Part shown: positions 23,801-31,030 of the stretch, piece by piece
Layout: each line of letters begins with the position of its first letter
Numbering within the stretch: the stretch's first letter is position 1
NCBI GenBank assembly: GCA_022457155.1
Contig: JAJGOT010000003.1
Location: 3,845,501 to 3,909,500 of the forward strand
Length of the DNA: 64,000 nucleotides
Source: Cladopsammia gracilis
Lineage: Eukaryota; Cnidaria; Anthozoa; Scleractinia; Dendrophylliidae
Direction of reading: 5' to 3'
Made by a program: the position numbers and the translations under genes
Notes under the pieces: generated by a model
The model's database searches: none
Told to the model about the DNA's origin: nothing
What the model saw: the letters and a program-made list of their open reading frames with translations, nothing else

Positions 23801-26800
23801 TGTGTGGGGCTTTGGGTTACAAGACAGAGTAAAGAGGTTTTGTTTTCATGTTGTCAGGAAAAATAAACTCAGATGGCAGAGCAATATCTCTGTTTTGTAA
23901 TTTTTGTCTTTACTACTTAAAGGCCGGCACACCACACTAGGGGGCACGTTGCGGGGACATGAAGCGGGGACATGTTGCAGCGACAGTTTTCCTCGTGTGA
24001 CATCCCTGTTTTTACGAAAAAGTTCTGTTGCGGGGACACAATTTTGTCCCCGCAACATGTTTCACGAAATTCAGCTGGTTTGAATTCGTGCGTCATGAAG
24101 CGGGGACAAAGTGACCCCCATTTCGATGTGGCATCGTGTGCACTGCTCTTGCAAACTGTCCCCGCTACAAAATAGGTGAAGTAGGCTCCTTTTTCTTCTC
24201 TTGTTTTCAGCCACTTGCGTATCCATCGTTTTCGGATCGACAACATAATTAAACATTTCTTCATCTAGTAATATCATTGACAGTAGTAGAAGCTTCTTTT
24301 TCCTAACCAGAGAGCAAGCCATCTTTCTTTGCTCGTATACTGGTTCCCAGGTGCCCTTAGTGATTTCTGCGATTTTTATACATCAATCCGCTTTGTGTGC
24401 ACCAGCTTGCGAACTGTCCCTGCAACATGCGCCAGTATGCTGTGCACACAAAGAGGCTTGTCCCTGCTTCATGTCCCCGCAACATGTCCCCTAGTGTGTG
24501 CCGGCCTTAACTTTTTAAGTGCACTTTTTATTGGAAAAGTTATCAAACGATAAAATGACTTCTGTCAAGCAAGGAGAAGAGCCAGCCTTGCATTCAGTTT
24601 GTCTTAAAAATACAGTCATGATTCAAAAATTAACAATATTGTGCTGCATTGCTCTTTATTCATTTCAGGGCTTATCTTCCGGTAAACCAGCATGTTGTGC
24701 GCTCGGTAAGAACATTTTACATCTTTAACATTGGTTTAAGTTATCAAATCACTTTACAGAACCGAACGTTTCGGTCATGGCTAAGATCTGGATGAAATTG
24801 CTTATAATTTTCCTGAACTATTTGTGACACGGTTTTTGTTAGTTGCTGAACTTAAGTTTTCTGCAGTGATTGCACTGTAAATCATTCATAATCTAATATA
24901 TTTATAAAATGTCGCATTCGAGCAGGTTAGGCCCGGTTCAGGTTCAGGTTAGGCCCGACAAGCTCAGTCGAATAGAACGGAAGAGTCGACCCAAATACAA
25001 AAGTGCCGTTCCTAATTGATTCAAACGTCGAACTTTACATTATTAGGTTCGGCACATGTAAAGTTCGACGTTTGAACCGGGCCTTAGGCCTAGGGCAAAC
25101 GTCGAACTTAACATGTGCCGAATCTAATTCAAATGAGCAAGAACAATAGATTTTGCTCATTTGCATTAGATTCGGCACATGTGAAGTTCGACGTTTGCCG
25201 TAGGCCTTAGACTATACCAAGTTACATATACAATGAACATCCTAGGAAGTTAATTTTGTTCTCTCTTCTCATTACTTGGTTTCCTAATTCTACAGTTGTG
25301 AAAATTTGATTTTGACTGGCCCGAAGGGAAACGGTGAGTTTTGTTTCCCTGAGACCCTCGCTGTGGGGATACAAAACTCGCTTTTTCCCGTGGGGCCAGT
25401 CATAAGTGTTTTGTTATACCTCCCAACTCAAAAATAGAAAAAATATATGTGTCAAATTTATTTCAAAATGTTACAAATTACAAATGCAAATTTGCCGCGG
25501 TTTCAGGGCGCACGACCTGATCACGTGTGAGTCGAAAGTTCAAGTTGTTGTTTCCTTAAGGAGTTAGTGAGTTTTGTTCGCCCTATCGAGTTAGACTGTT
25601 TTGACCCATGGCACGTGACACGTTATTGTCCAAACAAAAAAGGCGTTTGAGTTGGGAGGTTTTTAGTCCAGTAAAGATTATGCAAGACAGCATCACAAAG
25701 CGACTCTTCACGGAGATCAAAGCTTGTTGTATTTTATTGTTCGTTTGTTAAGAGGAGAAGGCAGCTGCTGAATGGACAATTCTATTAAATATATTTTCTG
25801 AAAAATGTGGTTCTTATTAAAGAGCTCTTAAAAGTCTCAATTTTTATGTACAAAGAAAACGTCTTATGGCAGTAGAAAAAAACTATTTTACGTTCTCAAA
25901 ACGTTCGTGGAAAAAAAAAAGAATAGAGTATACTACTAAGGACAATGGATAAGTACAATTTGACAATTTTCAGTTTTGTTATTATGCTCGCTTATTCAGT
26001 ATAGGACCCCGATGACAGCGAAAAAAAAACCAGCTTTTCTCCCAAATGCGCTTACAGGCTTTCTGTTATGTTTCATTATAACTTAGATTGTTCAACCGGT
26101 TTTCACTTCTTTGAGAAATTTCAAGATCTACCAACCCGAGGAGCAGCAGATTTGGAACATTTCACCATTGATGGGAGTCTCTTTCTTGCTTCTGCAAACC
26201 ATTATGATGATATTAACCAAAAAAAGACAGGCTCCATGGTCTATAAGATGGACAAGTCAAGTGGAAAATTAACTTTGTATCAGACCCTGCAAACAAGAGG
26301 AGCTTATGGCCTTGAATACTTTTCAATCAGTGATAAACATTTCCTTGCTGTGGCTAATAATAACGATGGAACGTACCAACTGGACTCAGTAATTTATCAG
26401 TGGAATGGAAAGCTGTTTGTCGTCTTTCAGAAAATACCTACAAAAGGAGCAGGTCACTTCACATTTTTCAAGATAAATGGCGAAAATTATCTCGCAGTGG
26501 CAAACTACTATGACGATAGTACCAATTCTAGATCTATAAAGTCAGTCATCTACAAATGGAGCAGCGGCAAGTTTAACAAGTTTCAGGAGATACCAACTGA
26601 AGGTGCCATGGGATGTGAAGCTTTTGTAATAAACAATAACACTTTCGTCGCATTTGCAAACCATTACAACTCCCAACAAAAGTATTCTGTTCAGTCGGCT
26701 GTGTTCAAGTGGTCAGGAGGACGCTTTGTCAAACTGCAGTCTCTTCAGACTTATGGAGCATGGGATGTGAAATCATTTAACATCAATGGCCACACATTCC

Positions 26801-27177
26801 TCGCCTTTGCCAACTACTACTCTGGAAGTAAACACAACACCGACTCCTTCATTTACAAGTGGGGTGGCAACAAGTTCGCTCTGTTCCAGTCCATTTCTAC
26901 TCGTGGAGCCATGGCCTGGCATCCATTTGTGATCAGCGGTCAAACGTTCCTGGGTGTGGCCAATCATCATGGTGACAGTCAAAAACACAACACTCAGTCA
27001 GTTGTGTACCAGGCCTCTGGAGCGCGGTTTATCGAGTACCAAGAGTTTCCAACACACGGAGCACATGATATGACGTCATTTGAGTACAAAGGTCATACCT
27101 ACCTGGCAGTGGCAAACCATTATGACAGTCAGAAAAGAAAACGCAACATCAACAGCGCTGTGTACAAGTGGGTATAG
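11068..27177 (+). CDS. Secreted collagen-like protein with seven EAR repeats (10 exons, 524 aa)
   Basis: Exons joined by GT-AG signs: 11068-11151, 18998-19064, 19194-19220, 19354-19380, 20450-20493, 21066-21119, 22465-22518, 23562-23651, 24669-24705, 26087-27177. The sum is 1575 nt, in frame throughout. Residues 1-20 are a signal peptide (MFRLFFLLALAIFLAG). Cys39, 47 and 48 precede Gly-X-Y triplets at 51-146, rich in GKD, GRD and GEK, with one break (SIK, 117-119). Cys146, 158, 159 and 163 follow. Residues 167-524 hold seven EAR/EPTP repeats, as in LGI and TSPEAR proteins, where seven form a beta-propeller. Collagen exons of 27, 54 and 90 bp are multiples of 9. Inference: a secreted trimer with propeller heads, analogous in plan to C1q. 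AATAAA at 27578 suits the 3' end. The acceptor at 26085-26086 was chosen over CAG at 26055-26057 because only it keeps frame. Any upstream UTR exon is unseen. Confidence 0.85.
11552..11714. mobile_element. Foldback hairpin element in intron 1
   Basis: Arms of about 68 bp (11552-11620 and 11647-11714) pair almost perfectly around a 26-base loop. The outer ends are AACAAATAGATTCC and GGAATCTATTTGTT; the inner arms contain GACGTCAAAATGTGGTA. It lies only 400 bp after exon 1 and would form a strong hairpin in the pre-mRNA. No target duplication is evident. Confidence 0.8.
12440..14177. mobile_element. 1.74-kb non-autonomous DNA transposon, 24-bp TIRs and 7-bp TSD
   Basis: The left end CCCGGCGGTACCAATCAAT is the exact complement of the right end ATTGATTGGTACCGCCGGG, and the match continues inward through TGAAAA. 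TAAAATG directly flanks both ends (12433-12439 and 14178-14184). Just inside each end is a zone of AATCAATA-type subterminal repeats plus a shared GAGTGAGTATCGATTTT. The interior carries a diverged direct duplication of about 190 bp (from about 12905 and 13097) with GCAAACGGCAG-like text, and the nested MITE at 13733-13914. No transposase frame exists. The superfamily is uncertain. Confidence 0.85.
13733..13914. mobile_element. 182-bp MITE nested in the larger element
   Basis: Inverted arms of about 65 bp start GGGCCGATTC and end GAATCGGCCC; the inner arm has ATAAGCATAAGCATAAGCC and its complement. TGA flanks both sides (13730-13732 and 13915-13917), a 3-bp duplication. It must have inserted after the host element formed. 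Confidence 0.8.
14185..14940. other. Intron 1, nothing recognised
   Basis: AT-rich intronic sequence. A 104-codon minus-strand open stretch (14668-14982) overlaps the end of the next element, is low complexity (a phenylalanine run from poly-A) and has no motif. Confidence 0.45.
14941..15781. mobile_element. 841-bp TTAA-flanked non-autonomous element
   Basis: The ends GGTCGCGG and CCGCGACC are inverted, with weaker pairing further in (ACCTG and CAGGT variants). TTAA lies exactly at both borders (14937-14940 and 15782-15785). TTAA duplication is characteristic of Kolobok and piggyBac elements; the GG-start TIR favours Kolobok. The interior has no coding region. Confidence 0.6.
15786..16690. 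other. Intron 1, nothing recognised
   Basis: AT-rich. The right part may be a degraded upstream portion of the Penelope-like element that follows, but I cannot show it. Confidence 0.35.
16728..17096 (+). pseudogene. GIY-YIG endonuclease domain of a Penelope-like element
   Basis: The 122-residue frame contains NVIYLVHCKKCNLQYVGST: the IYL (GIY) and YVG (YIG) motifs with a CxxC zinc-binding pair between them, as in Penelope-type endonucleases. It continues with FKVRFRNHKS, supplying the conserved Arg and His, and closes with an LFSLSPFGLNKR segment typical of these C-termini. The ATG at 16728 is not the true start; the domain is the end of a longer polyprotein. It resembles the better preserved pair at 38695-39333. 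Confidence 0.75.
17596..17632 (+). ncRNA. Hammerhead-ribozyme-like motif in the Penelope-like tail
   Basis: CTGATGA is followed by an extra A, a four-pair stem GGTC/GACC with a GAGA loop, then GAAAC. This is the hammerhead core order (CUGANGA, stem II, GAAA). A short stem-III-like GTTT/AAAC pair follows, ending in TA. The extra A and weak stems I and III depart from consensus, so activity is not established. Confidence 0.4.
17774..17849. repeat. (AT)n microsatellite
   Basis: Uninterrupted TA dinucleotide run of about 38 units within intron 1. Confidence 0.98.
18265..18700. mobile_element. Large foldback element in intron 1
   Basis: Arms of about 200 bp diverge moderately but pair across the whole span, from CCAATATCACGCTAGCATG (18272) with CATGCTAGTGTGATATTGG (18669) to the apex GACGGGCA/TGCCCGTC (18461-18481). 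It would fold into a long hairpin shortly before exon 2. Non-coding. Confidence 0.75.
18998..20493 (+). CDS. Exons 2-5: Cys linker and first Gly-X-Y block
   Basis: Exon 2 (18998-19064) encodes TNGPITKSKGCEVVPHAGCC and enters the first Gly-X-Y triplet. Exons 3 (19194-19220) and 4 (19354-19380) are each 27 bp, phase 1-1, encoding GKD/GQN and GKD/GRD/GAN triplets. Exon 5 (20450-20493) completes GKDGRDGRDG and ends GGK in phase 0 at a weaker donor (GTTGGT). Alternating Lys/Arg and Asp would favour inter-chain salt bridges in a triple helix. Confidence 0.75.
19550..19640. repeat. Short tandem AATATTGGGA repeat
   Basis: Six to eight imperfect copies of AATATTGGGA-like text inside intron 4. Confidence 0.75.
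19791..19963. mobile_element. MITE with CAGGGTTGTCA ends (intron 4)
   Basis: Left CAGGGTTGTCA and right TGACAACCCTG are exact inverted ends; further in, AGTAGCCGGCT pairs with AGTCGGCTACT. CAGGG-type ends suggest hAT. No 8-bp duplication is visible. An 81-codon open stretch across it is not a gene. Confidence 0.65.
20500..21060. other. Intron 5, nothing recognised
   Basis: AT-rich intron with no element I recognise. Confidence 0.4.
21066..21119 (+). CDS. Exon 6: 54-bp collagen exon
   Basis: Encodes six perfect triplets (GEKGEAGTPGRHGNPGIK) between TTTTTCAG and GTATTT. 54 bp is the classic fibrillar-collagen exon size. Confidence 0.8.
21180..21530 (-). repeat. Dispersed G/C-tract repeat copy in intron 6
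   Basis: Contains CCCTATCCCAGACT blocks, CATATACCCTTCACAGCAG, and ends in GAGTACCCCCCCC. This is the complement style of the 10462-10875 repeat. Confidence 0.45.
21601..22518 (+). repeat. Tandem array of a collagen-exon acceptor (13 copies, 70/68 bp)
   Basis: Each unit holds the tail of intron 6 (TTATTTTATGTTTTAAG) and the first 42 bp of a collagen exon (GEKGEPGIGGNSGN). Exon starts after AG fall at 21631, 21701, 21771, 21839, 21909, 21979, 22047, 22117, 22187, 22255, 22325, 22395 and 22465. Only the last copy keeps the true exon end and donor (AAA|GTAAGC at 22519). Units 21771, 21979 and 22187 lack the dinucleotide TA, spaced exactly 208 bp, revealing a trimeric higher-order repeat. Reading through from any upstream acceptor meets a stop (TAA in TTTTAAG, or earlier in 68-bp units). 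Confidence 0.95.
22465..22518 (+). CDS. Exon 7: 54-bp collagen exon
   Basis: The only array copy with a donor encodes GEKGEPGIGGNSGNVSIK. It is 54 bp, phase 0-0, so skipping it would keep frame. The last triplet is SIK rather than Gly-X-Y, the single interruption in the predicted helix. Confidence 0.75.
22519..22834. other. Intron 7 start, nothing recognised
   Basis: AT-rich intron sequence. Confidence 0.4.
22835..23315. mobile_element. Element with CACAGG/CCTGTG ends in intron 7
   Basis: The ends CACAGG and CCTGTG are inverted, and just inside AGCTCCTAGCATGAGAAACC pairs with GGTTTCTCACACTAGGAGC (two mismatches). It is about 480 bp and non-coding. No clear target duplication. Confidence 0.55.
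23562..23651 (+). CDS. Exon 8: 90-bp collagen exon
   Basis: Encodes nine Gly-X-Y triplets (GEKGSPGHKGPQ, then GEKGQQGQKGMP, then GTC) followed by DAK. It is phase 0-0 between CTGAG and GTAATT. Cys146 at the helix end could link chains. Confidence 0.8.
23921..24507. mobile_element. 587-bp element with TAA TSD in intron 8
   Basis: The inverted ends are AGGCCGGCACACCACACTAG and CTAGTGTGTGCCGGCCT. TAA flanks both (23918-23920 and 24508-24510), matching the TWA duplication of PIF/Harbinger elements. The interior repeats GGGGACATG/CATGTCCCC motifs many times in both orientations. Several open frames across it are chance. Confidence 0.75.
24669..24705 (+). CDS. Exon 9: Cys-rich hinge
   Basis: 37 bp encoding GLSSGKPACCAL plus one base, with acceptor TTTCAG and donor GTAAGA. 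Its phase 1 end matches only the acceptor at 26085-26086 of the last exon. The CC pair and Cys163 resemble trimer-locking cysteines after a collagen helix (inference). Confidence 0.7.
24927..25087. mobile_element. Foldback MITE 1 of an adjacent pair (intron 9)
   Basis: The ends TTAGGCCCGGTTCA and TGAACCGGGCCTTA are inverted, and the inner AAACGTCGAACTTTACAT pairs with ATGTAAAGTTCGACGTTT. It shares its core with the neighbour at 25083-25210. Confidence 0.7.
25083..25210. mobile_element. Foldback MITE 2 of an adjacent pair (intron 9)
   Basis: Almost perfect arms: GCAAACGTCGAACTTAACAT and ATGTGAAGTTCGACGTTTGC, then CCGAATCTAATTCAAATGAG and its near-complement, around a loop of about 12 bases. 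It overlaps the end of MITE 1 through a shared TTAGGCC. Confidence 0.75.
25313..25402. repeat. Small inverted repeat, TGACTGGCCC ends (intron 9)
   Basis: TGACTGGCCCGAAGGGAAA pairs with TTTTTCCCGTGGGGCCAGTCA, and GTGAGTTTTGT pairs with ACAAAACTCGC. It looks like a donor after GGGAAACG (25333), but phase 1 reading from exon 9 would meet TGA, so it is not an exon. Confidence 0.55.
25417..25663. mobile_element. Element with ACCTCCCAACTCAAA inverted ends (intron 9)
   Basis: TACCTCCCAACTCAAA on the left and TTTGAGTTGGGAGGT on the right, about 245 bp apart, with a GC-richer non-coding interior. Confidence 0.5.
26087..27177 (+). CDS. Exon 10: seven EAR (EPTP) repeats, C-terminus
   Basis: A single 1091-bp exon encodes residues 162 (split) to 524. 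Seven repeats of about 50 residues start near FFEKFQDLPTRGA, LYQTLQTRGA, VFQKIPTKGA, KFQEIPTEGA, KLQSLQTYGA, LFQSISTRGA and EYQEFPTHGA. Each continues with a hydrophobic FLAVANHYD-like strand and a SAVYKW-like strand. This is the EAR/EPTP signature; a set of seven suits a seven-bladed propeller, a family known from extracellular receptor-binding proteins (LGI, TSPEAR). An open frame begins 19 bp upstream at ATG 26068, but splicing from exon 9 in phase requires the start at 26087. It ends YKWV-TAG. Confidence 0.9.
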
Positions 27178-27577
27178 AGCCAAGAACGGAAAATCTGAAT
27201 CCAAGCAAAAAAGAACTTACGTTTAGAAGTAGGATAGAAGCTTCTTATTTTGTTCGTAACGTGGACTGTGTTAATTTAAAATCGTGAGACATTTCATTTT
27301 TGTAATCAGTTAGAAGAAATATATATTGGTAGTAATTTGAATGAGGTGCATGGATAAGATCAAAACAATTGAATACTCTAGGATAAAGGTCAAAAATAGT
27401 TTCCAATTTAACAGGCTATGAAAAGTTTTTTTTTATCTGTAAGTCAAGGGAGGCTTTAACAAACTGTATACAAATTATCAGTAATGAATCGCGTTAAGTC
27501 GAAAAGCAATGGATAGAACAAGTTGATTATTTTTCTTGCCTAGTAACCATGCATGATGAATAGTTGCTTAAGGTGAC

Positions 27578-27583
27578 AATAAA
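27578..27583 (+). terminator. Candidate polyadenylation signal
   Basis: AATAAA 400 bp after the stop codon, followed within 30 bp by a GT-rich ACTTGTCTGATCTTG. It suits the 3' end of the collagen-EAR gene. Confidence 0.55.
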
Positions 27584-27629
27584 GCTGTGCTTGGAACATA
27601 ACAAACTTGTCTGATCTTGAAATCAAGCT

Positions 27630-27964
27630 AAACTGAACATCCTTTGTTCGGAGAAATTCAAACATTGGTTTGAGTTGGTAGAACAAGAAGCCCTGAGGGC
27701 TTTATCAACGGGCTTTTTCTCTACGTTCTTTCTGTTCCTTCCGGCAGGATACCTCGTCAGTGTAGTTTATCATCATCAAGAAACCAGTAAAAAACAAAGG
27801 ATAAGCAAACAAACGGAAATCATCTTGGTAAAGGTAGGAATTTAGTATTTTTTCCAATAATTGATAACTGATCAGATACACCATAAAAAGAATCAGTATG
27901 CTCCTGCAAACTGTGCCAATTTGTTTACTGTTTACGTATACCGCGGTGACATTTTCAGTTAAAC
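27630..27964 (+). repeat. Exon-like module, copy 1
   Basis: Shares with 28630-28960 the blocks AACTGAACATCCTTTGTTC, TTTGAGTTGGTAGAACAAGA and TTTATCAACGGGCT, an acceptor-like CCTTCCGGCAG, an exon-like core with CCTCGTCAGTGTAGTTTA, and a donor-like AAAG|GTAGGA. The core is not open in a consistent frame across copies, so a non-coding exon or decayed coding exon is likelier than an active coding one. It is interrupted on the right by the 27965-28442 insertion. Confidence 0.65.
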
Positions 27965-28442
27965 GGTTAACACTCGTTAACATCTCTCAAACGGACCTTG
28001 GACACCTTATGAGGTTTTACACAACATAGTATTTTTTATCGTTATACCGTAGTACTGACGTACACGAGAACAGAACCCCATTTTATTGGGCAGAGAACTG
28101 ATCAAATCGAACAGAGATCCGGCTAAGCAAAGAGTAGCGTTTCGGGGTTTAGCAGCATTGATCTACAGTGTTTAGGGTTAAGCACTGATTTGAAAACGGT
28201 TAGCTTTCATTTTTTGTTATGGGTAACTCTATAAATATATTCAAAATTACATCTCCCGGCAGCTAATCCACGTTGGTATAGTGGATAAGGATATTAGTTA
28301 TGAAGCAAACGACTCGGGTTCGAGGCATACACTTTAATGATCTTTTTTTCTAATTTTACTCTAAGTGTGAAATAGGTTTTACTTCATGTAACTTAAAGTG
28401 AAAAGGAAAGGTCCGTTTGAGGGATGTTAACGAGTGTTAACC
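27965..28442. mobile_element. 478-bp element with long TIRs and 9-bp TSD (MULE-like)
   Basis: The left end GGTTAACACTCGTTAACATC and right end GATGTTAACGAGTGTTAACC are exact complements for those 20 bases and pairing continues through CTCAAACGGACC apart from one base. CAGTTAAAC is duplicated at 27956-27964 and 28443-28451. A 9-bp duplication is typical of Mutator-like elements. Removing the element restores the alignment of copy 1 with copy 2 of the exon-like module. A tRNA-like box pair lies inside (28262-28325). Confidence 0.8.
28262..28325 (+). ncRNA. tRNA-like pol III box pair, probably a pseudogene
   Basis: TGGTATAGTGGATAAGG resembles an A box, and GGGTTCGAGGC about 35 bases later resembles a B box, followed by a T run near 28342. 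The arms do not pair well as a tRNA, so it is at most a relic or captured promoter. Confidence 0.25.
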
Positions 28443-28481
28443 CAGTTAAACTGAGTTATCTTGTACTGAAACGATTTCACA

Positions 28482-28512
28482 ACCTAATCAACCAACCAAC
28501 CAACCAACCAAC
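28482..28512. repeat. (CAAC)n simple repeat
   Basis: Tandem CCAA units, seven or so. Confidence 0.85.
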
Positions 28513-28629
28513 GGGCTTAGGCTTGAAATATATCTTCAGTGAAAATATGGTTCATTTGGATGCGCAATTCTAGTGACCTGTAACTGTAACGTTTGGAATG
28601 TGCCTTGTAAAAGAAACCTTAATCTAGTC

Positions 28630-28960
28630 GAGCAAACTGAACATCCTTTGTTCAGAGCAATTCAAACATTGGTTTGAGTTGGTAGAACAAGAATCCCTGA
28701 GAGCTTTATCAACGGGCTGTTTCTCTAAGTTCTTGCCTTTCCTTCTGGCAGGATGCCTCGTCAGTGTAGTTTATTATCATCAGAGAAACCAGACGAGAAA
28801 AAAAAAAAGCAAATCGTAAGCAAACGGGAATCATCATGTAAAGGTAGGATTTTTTTTCCAGTAATTGATAATAAGCCACTCAATTTGTTTGTTGTCTACT
28901 GCAATGACATTTTCATTTAGAATGAGTTATGGTGTAATGAACCGATTTCATAACCTGACC
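28630..28960 (+). repeat. Exon-like module, copy 2
   Basis: Same block order as copy 1. Acceptor-like CCTTCTGGCAG, core starting GATGCCTCGTCAGTGTAG, donor-like AAAG|GTAGGA. This copy is open from ATG (MPRQCSLLSSEKPDEKKKK), but the frame is not conserved in copy 1. The MULE-like insertion is absent here. Confidence 0.65.
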
Positions 28961-29579
28961 AAAACCAATTTTGAAAAAAAAAGATATAAAAATATAACAG
29001 AATTATCAAAACAACATTTGTCGATTGTGGAAAGATGAGCCAGTTTGAAAAAATGCGGTTGCGTTTCATCAAGATTAGATTAGATTAGATAATACTGTAG
29101 CTTGTCTTTTTTTCCTTTTGCCACGCGATGTAATCACTTAATGCGGATCGCAGCATTTCGACCGTTACAACTTTTCTCGGGATCTAATTTTCGCTGGTTT
29201 TCCAACGATCCGCGAAAATAACATCCGGTCAAAATAAACTCTAGCGAAAAAAATTCTCGAAAATGTACTCAATTTATTCAGATCAATGAATTGCAATTAA
29301 ATTGATTACAAACTCCTCTTTGAAAATGCAACTGTACCCTGTCATAACTCTAGACAAGGAGACCATATCCTGCTTAAAAACAAACATGCAGTACATGGGA
29401 ACTGTTCGGTTTATTAAAATGGGTCGTCCGAGGGGACACCATTCCCTAGGGAATGATAGAAGGGTTGCTGTTCATGTAGTTTCAGAATTAAGGTACGTAC
29501 GTGAAAAACCGGACAGGAACTTGCTCGGGATGCGCGAAAATTTGTCGCCAACGGTAAAGTCTGAAGTTCCAATTCGTGA

Positions 29580-29830
29580 AAAATCGTGTGCTTTTACATT
29601 TTCAGACAAAGTCCATGTAAATGCAGTGAATTGGAAGTGGGGGAACGGAACGGAACGGAACGGAACAGAATGGAGAATGGAACGGATCACGGAATCGGGA
29701 GGAAACGCTGTTAAGGTACGTGTGAGAAACTGGGCATTATACAGTACTAGTAGCTACTTGTAGTAGCTTACTTCAAGTTTTAAAATGTGGTGGCCAATTC
29801 TCTGACGTTCTGCATTAAATAGTACTTATC
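29580..29830 (+). repeat. Exon-like segment with (GGAAC)n, similar to 48860-49050
   Basis: ACATTTTCAG, then a stretch containing GAATTGGAAGTGG, a GGAAC pentamer run (29643-29668) and a donor-like AAG|GTACGT at 29716, then AAGTTTTAAAATG.TGGTGGCC. The same order (TCAATTGGAAGTGG, CAG|GTAAGA, AAGTTTTAAAAATGGTGGCC) recurs at 48886-48980 on the far side of the 17-kb minisatellite. Confidence 0.55.
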
Positions 29831-29883
29831 TGCACTGGATCGCAACAGGTGAACTGCTGTTTGCGTCGTCATTAGCGATGGGG

Positions 29884-30130
29884 CGATCTAACCGTTTTGA
29901 ATTGCTTGAACCAAATTTCTTCAGAGCAATTTAAACAGTGTGGCGACTTTGTAGAACACAAAGTCTTAAGTTTTACAACCGGGCCGTTTCTCAACGTTAT
30001 TTCTTTTTCTTCAGGATGTTCCCAGTGTATTTTTTTATCATCAAGAAAACAGGGGGCAAGCAAACAAATGAGAATCACCTTACTTCTTCTACAGGTAGGA
30101 TGTTAAAGTTTTCTGTTAATTGATAATTAA
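29884..30130 (+). repeat. Exon-like module, copy 3
   Basis: Acceptor-like TTCTTTTTCTTCAG, core GATGTTCCCAGTGTAT ... ATCATCAAGAAAACAG, donor-like ACAG|GTAGGA, then TTAATTGATAATTAAAT as in copies 1 and 2. More diverged. Confidence 0.55.
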
Positions 30131-30254
30131 ATCGTAAGCTTTATGATTTATGACAACATTTGTGGCTGCGAATGTCTACTCATTTGTAGATAATAAATAT
30201 AGGATTGTGGAAATCTGACAAATCGTAGTGGATTATGAAGTTTGCTGTGAAATA

Positions 30255-30400
30255 GTGCTTTACAATCTGGCCGTTTTTCAACGTTGATTTATTTCCTTTA
30301 GGGTGCAAGTTCGTTGTCATCAAGAAACCAGTCAACAGGAGAAGCAAAAGACCGAGATCTTACCTGATGTAAAGGTAGGATATTATTTTTTTAATATTTA
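30255..30400 (+). repeat. Exon-like module, copy 4
   Basis: TTACAATCTGGCCGTTTTTCAACGTT, acceptor-like TTTCCTTTAG, core with TCGTTGTCATCAAGAAACCAG, donor-like AAAG|GTAGGA. It is the shortest and most diverged copy. Confidence 0.5.
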
Positions 30401-31030
30401 ATATTGTAAGTTACACTATAAAAAATACACTTTTGTTGAGCGAACTTTCATCAATGTTCCTTTATCTTCTTACGGGAGAATAGGGCTGCAAAGCGAACTA
30501 TCGTATTTGTTTATTGTTTACCGTTGCATTTTTGGTTTGTATTTTATACCTCGGGGAATTTTAAGTTCCCTTTTAAGAAATTAGCCAGGTCAAACCTTGA
30601 TTCGGGTAATACGTTTCTTAATTCTAAGAAAGTGACCTTTAAATTAAATAAAACAAGCACTATTTTCGTGTGATCCTGTTAGTTTTTCGATATAATGCAA
30701 AAAGAAAGTTAGAGGTTTTTAAAAATGGTTATATTTGACTTCAAGTCTGAAATCGGAATAGAATTTTGCCTTTTTATGGCAAAATAGGAAAATTATAAGT
30801 GTAAGGTCTAAAAAATGGTAGAACAAATCACATATTTTGGTCTGGAAGAGATGACATGAGGGTTTCGAAGTTAATTTGAAAGGAAAACCTGTCTCATGCT
30901 CAAGCTAGTGCTTATGCTTGCGTAAATAGTTGCTTTCATTTGATGTTAATCTCTCGTACTTGGGAGCTGGGTTGGCGTTAGTAGTAAAAACTGGGTTTTA
31001 GAATTATTATCAATTGAAATACAATATACT
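30401..31030. other. Intergenic, nothing recognised
   Basis: AT-rich sequence with no gene. Its last part (from about 31029) is duplicated at 34051 inside the minisatellite. Confidence 0.45.

Noticed and set aside
25300..25334. Exon-like block between TTCTACAG and GTGAGT
   Set aside because: Read in the phase left by exon 9 it reaches TGA after four codons, and it is part of an inverted repeat.
26068..26086. ATG at 26068 as start of a separate intronless EAR protein
   Set aside because: It gives no signal peptide, lies in the polypyrimidine tract of a good acceptor, and splicing at 26085-26086 joins the collagen exons in exact frame.
28262..28325. Functional tRNA gene
   Set aside because: A-box and B-box-like words are present but acceptor, anticodon and T stems do not pair.
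29302..29763. 153-codon open frame
   Set aside because: It crosses apparent splice signals and a GGAAC microsatellite, has no motif, and only its 3' part is conserved (at 48860) without conserving the frame.
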